This document shows positions 5,767 to 6,987 of a stretch of DNA of 6,987 bases, piece after piece. The notes beneath the pieces were generated by a model. The model was given only the letters and a program-made list of their open reading frames with translations. It searched no databases and was not told the origin of the DNA. The position numbers were made by a program, and so were the translations under genes. This DNA is from Lentisphaerota bacterium (lineage in GTDB: Bacteria; Verrucomicrobiota; Kiritimatiellia; JAAZAB01), in contig JACQHI010000406.1 of NCBI GenBank assembly GCA_016199105.1, forward strand, positions 1 through 6,987, in the 5' to 3' direction. Positions within the stretch are counted from its first letter, which is position 1. Each line of letters opens with the position of its first letter.

Positions 5767-6027
5767 CAACGTCCAACACCCAACAGCCAACGCCCAACAA
5801 CCAATACGGCTCTGTCCGTCATCTGACGGACTGCGAAGCACGAGCGCAGAACGGAGGGAATCGATATTAGATTTTCGATTGCCGATTTTCGATTTCTCAA
5901 TCTCCTCAATCCTCAATCCCGCTCGGAGCGGGACAAGTCCAAAACTTGTCACGCGCTGCGCGCGATCCAAAATCCTCACAGGCTTCTCTTCCTTGGCTGT
6001 TGGACGTTGGCTGTTGGGCGTTGGTGG
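5767..6027. repeat. Composite intergenic element: inverted heptad arrays enclosing four palindromes
   Basis: From left to right: six CAACNNN heptads (5767-5808); a perfect 8-base stem GTCCGTCA/TGACGGAC with 2-base loop (5814-5831); GATT-type heptads (GATTTTC, GATTGCC, GATTTTC, GATTTCT at 5870-5897); CAAT-type heptads (CAATCTC at 5898, then CAATCCT and CAATCCC at 5907-5920 after a 2-base slip); hairpin CCCGCT/AGCGGG (5918-5932); hairpin GACAAGT/ACTTGTC with a 5-base loop (5932-5950); a GC-rich dyad CGCG/CGCG (around 5952-5964); and five TTGGNNN heptads (5993-6027), the inverted form of the first array. No coding gene is credible across it. It lies between two divergent genes and fills most of that 519-base gap. 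Confidence 0.85.
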
Positions 6028-6175
6028 CATAATGCGACTTCCTGAGCTCAGGGTGTTTGGGGTGTAGGCTGTTTTGGATATTCCGCAGTTCATTAATTTC
6101 CCAGCGCGTGTGTGACATCCGAATCGCCCATCAGCATGCCTTCTCCGTCCGTTGGATTCAAGACATCTTCTTCGG
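6028..6175. other. Gap between the composite repeat and the lemA promoter, nothing recognised
   Basis: Moderate-GC sequence without heptads, without strong inverted repeats, and without a convincing ribosome site plus reading frame on either strand. I see no RNA gene or coding region in it. Confidence 0.5.
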
Positions 6176-6204
6176 TTGACAGGGCAGGACCAAGTTGTTA
6201 TGAA
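6176..6204 (+). promoter_or_regulatory. Sigma-70-type promoter for lemA
   Basis: A perfect -35 box TTGACA (6176-6181) is followed by a 17-base spacer and TATGAA (6199-6204), which matches four of six -10 positions including the first two. Transcription would start near 6211, leaving a leader of about 50 bases that contains AAGGAGG (6246-6252), seven bases before the lemA ATG. Confidence 0.65.
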
Positions 6205-6259
6205 ACGAGCAGAAGGATTGGGCATAGTGCCCACATCCGAGCGTGAAGGAGGCTGGCGT

Positions 6260-6862
6260 ATGTCATCCGGAATGATATGGGGCATTGTGGCGATCGCGGT
6301 TGTCGTTCTGTTGGTCCTGGTGATCGGCATCTACAACCGGCTGGTGACGTTCAGAAACCGTTTCAAGAACGCGTTTGCCCAGATCGACGTGCAATTGAAG
6401 CGGCGGTATGACCTGATTCCCAATCTGGTGGAGTCATCCAAGGCCTACCTCAAACACGAGCGGCAGACCCTGGAGGCGGTGATCCAGGCGCGCAACCAGG
6501 CGTCCTCGGCCATGCAGCAGGTCTCCGCGGATCCGTCCAATGCCGGCGCCATGAAAACGTTTCTCGGCGCGGAGTCGGCGTTGAGCGGCGTGATGGGGCG
6601 CCTGTTCGCGGTGATGGAATCCTATCCCGATCTGAAAGCCAACCAGACGATCGCCCAGCTCATGGAAGAATTGACGTCCACGGAAAACAAAATTTCGTTC
6701 GCCCGCCAGGCGTTCAACGATTCGGTGATGGAATACAACACGAAGCGCGAGTCGTTCCCGGACAACATCATCGCGGGCCCTTTCCGGTTCGACGCCGCCG
6801 AGCTGCTGCAGGCGACCGAATCGGCCGAAGAGCGCAAGGCGCCGAAGGTTTCGTTCACGTAG
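6260..6862 (+). CDS. lemA: LemA family membrane protein
   Basis: 200 residues, close to the usual LemA length. One N-terminal membrane helix (residues 5-24, IWGIVAIAVVVLLVLVIGIY) precedes a helical-bundle domain that begins with the family's hallmark NRLVTFRNRFKNAFAQIDVQLKRRYDLIPNLV split by no gap (residues 26-57). The pattern continues with SSKAYLKHERQTLEAVIQAR, the NKISFARQAFNDSVMEYN helix, and the terminal FPDNIIAGPFRFDAAE. The start is fixed by AAGGAGG seven bases upstream; an in-frame ATG at 6152 lies upstream of the predicted promoter and is rejected. The biochemical role of LemA proteins is not settled; they are commonly encoded beside membrane metalloproteases or TPM-domain proteins, and here a likely M48-type protein follows after one base. 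The helix topology places the bundle at one face of the membrane. Confidence 0.95.
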   Translation: MSSGMIWGIVAIAVVVLLVLVIGIYNRLVTFRNRFKNAFAQIDVQLKRRYDLIPNLVESSKAYLKHERQTLEAVIQARNQASSAMQQVSADPSNAGAMKTFLGAESALSGVMGRLFAVMESYPDLKANQTIAQLMEELTSTENKISFARQAFNDSVMEYNTKRESFPDNIIAGPFRFDAAELLQATESAEERKAPKVSFT

Positions 6863-6863
6863 C

Positions 6864-6987
6864 TTGGGTTTCTTCGAGCAGCAGGACCGCGCCCGCCGCG
6901 CGACCGCGCGCCTGCTCGTGCTCTACGCGGCCGCGGTCGCGCTGATCGTCGCCTGCGCCAACCTCGTGGTGGTTCCGGTCTACGTGC
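6864..6987 (+). CDS. N-terminus of a membrane protein, probably an M48-type metallopeptidase (cut by window end)
   Basis: Only 41 codons are visible. The frame opens with TTG at 6864, one base after the lemA stop, and reads (M)GFFEQQDRARRATARLLVLY followed by a hydrophobic stretch AAAVALIVACANLVVVPVYV, the beginning of a membrane helix. The FFExQxxARRxT opening is the usual start of M48 peptidases encoded after lemA, where the helices precede the HExxH catalytic domain; that domain would lie beyond the window. No ATG or GTG occurs in this frame nearby and no strong ribosome site precedes the TTG, so coupling to lemA translation is likely. The assignment rests on the N-terminal pattern and neighbour only. 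Confidence 0.65.
   Translation, partial: MGFFEQQDRARRATARLLVLYAAAVALIVACANLVVVPVYV

Noticed and set aside
5918..5964. Intrinsic terminator for a flanking gene
   Set aside because: The hairpins are strong but no T-run follows on either strand, and both flanking genes point away from them.
4894..6027. CRISPR array
   Set aside because: The repeat unit is 7 bases without unique spacers of uniform length; no cas genes are visible.
5009..6067. Long plus-strand open frame of about 350 codons
   Set aside because: It runs antisense to the rlmI-like gene and then through heptad arrays and hairpins; its translation has no family-like pattern, while the minus-strand frame has clear PUA and RlmI signatures.

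Overview
The window looks like chromosome from a GC-rich, Gram-negative bacterium. The Gram-negative call rests on a predicted outer-membrane barrel ending in Phe, a PII/Amt pair and a sigma-54-type promoter. The lineage is uncertain. Non-canonical FeoB gate motifs, a DtxR-FeoA fusion and many intergenic heptamer repeats made me think of the Verrucomicrobia/Kiritimatiellota/Lentisphaerae group or an anaerobic deltaproteobacterium-like lineage. That is impression, not proof.

Layout. (1) 1-2081, plus strand: a ferrous-iron operon. It holds the C-terminal membrane part of FeoB (cut by the window edge), a 62-residue Cys-rich protein that starts inside the feoB stop codon, and a DtxR-type metalloregulator fused to a FeoA domain. 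All three reading frames overlap end to end. (2) 4625-2083, minus strand: a nitrogen cluster in the order amt, PII (glnK), small outer-membrane barrel protein. It converges on the iron operon with a single base between the stop codons. Upstream of amt is a well-spaced -24/-12 (sigma-54) promoter with dyads 100-160 bp further up that look like an activator-binding region. (3) 5740-5033, minus strand: an RlmI-family rRNA methyltransferase that keeps its N-terminal PUA domain and extreme C-terminus but lacks the SAM-binding core, as if about 145 residues were removed in frame. (4) 6260 to the window end, plus strand: lemA behind a near-consensus sigma-70 promoter, then the first 41 codons of a membrane protein that is probably an M48-type metallopeptidase.

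The gene-free stretches (2836-2920, 4626-5032, 5741-6259) hold the least expected signal: arrays of 7-bp repeats (CAACNNN/GAACNNN, TTGGNNN on the other strand, and a GATT/CAAT variant). In the two longest regions the arrays sit next to perfect or near-perfect palindromes, forming composite heptad-plus-hairpin elements. The same 7-bp grammar recurs at all three places and in both orientations, so it looks like a dispersed element family.

Functionally, the iron genes form a self-contained uptake and sensing unit (pore, accessory Cys-rich protein, regulator with FeoA). The nitrogen genes form an ammonium uptake unit whose PII lacks the usual uridylylation tyrosine. The remaining genes are housekeeping and envelope functions.
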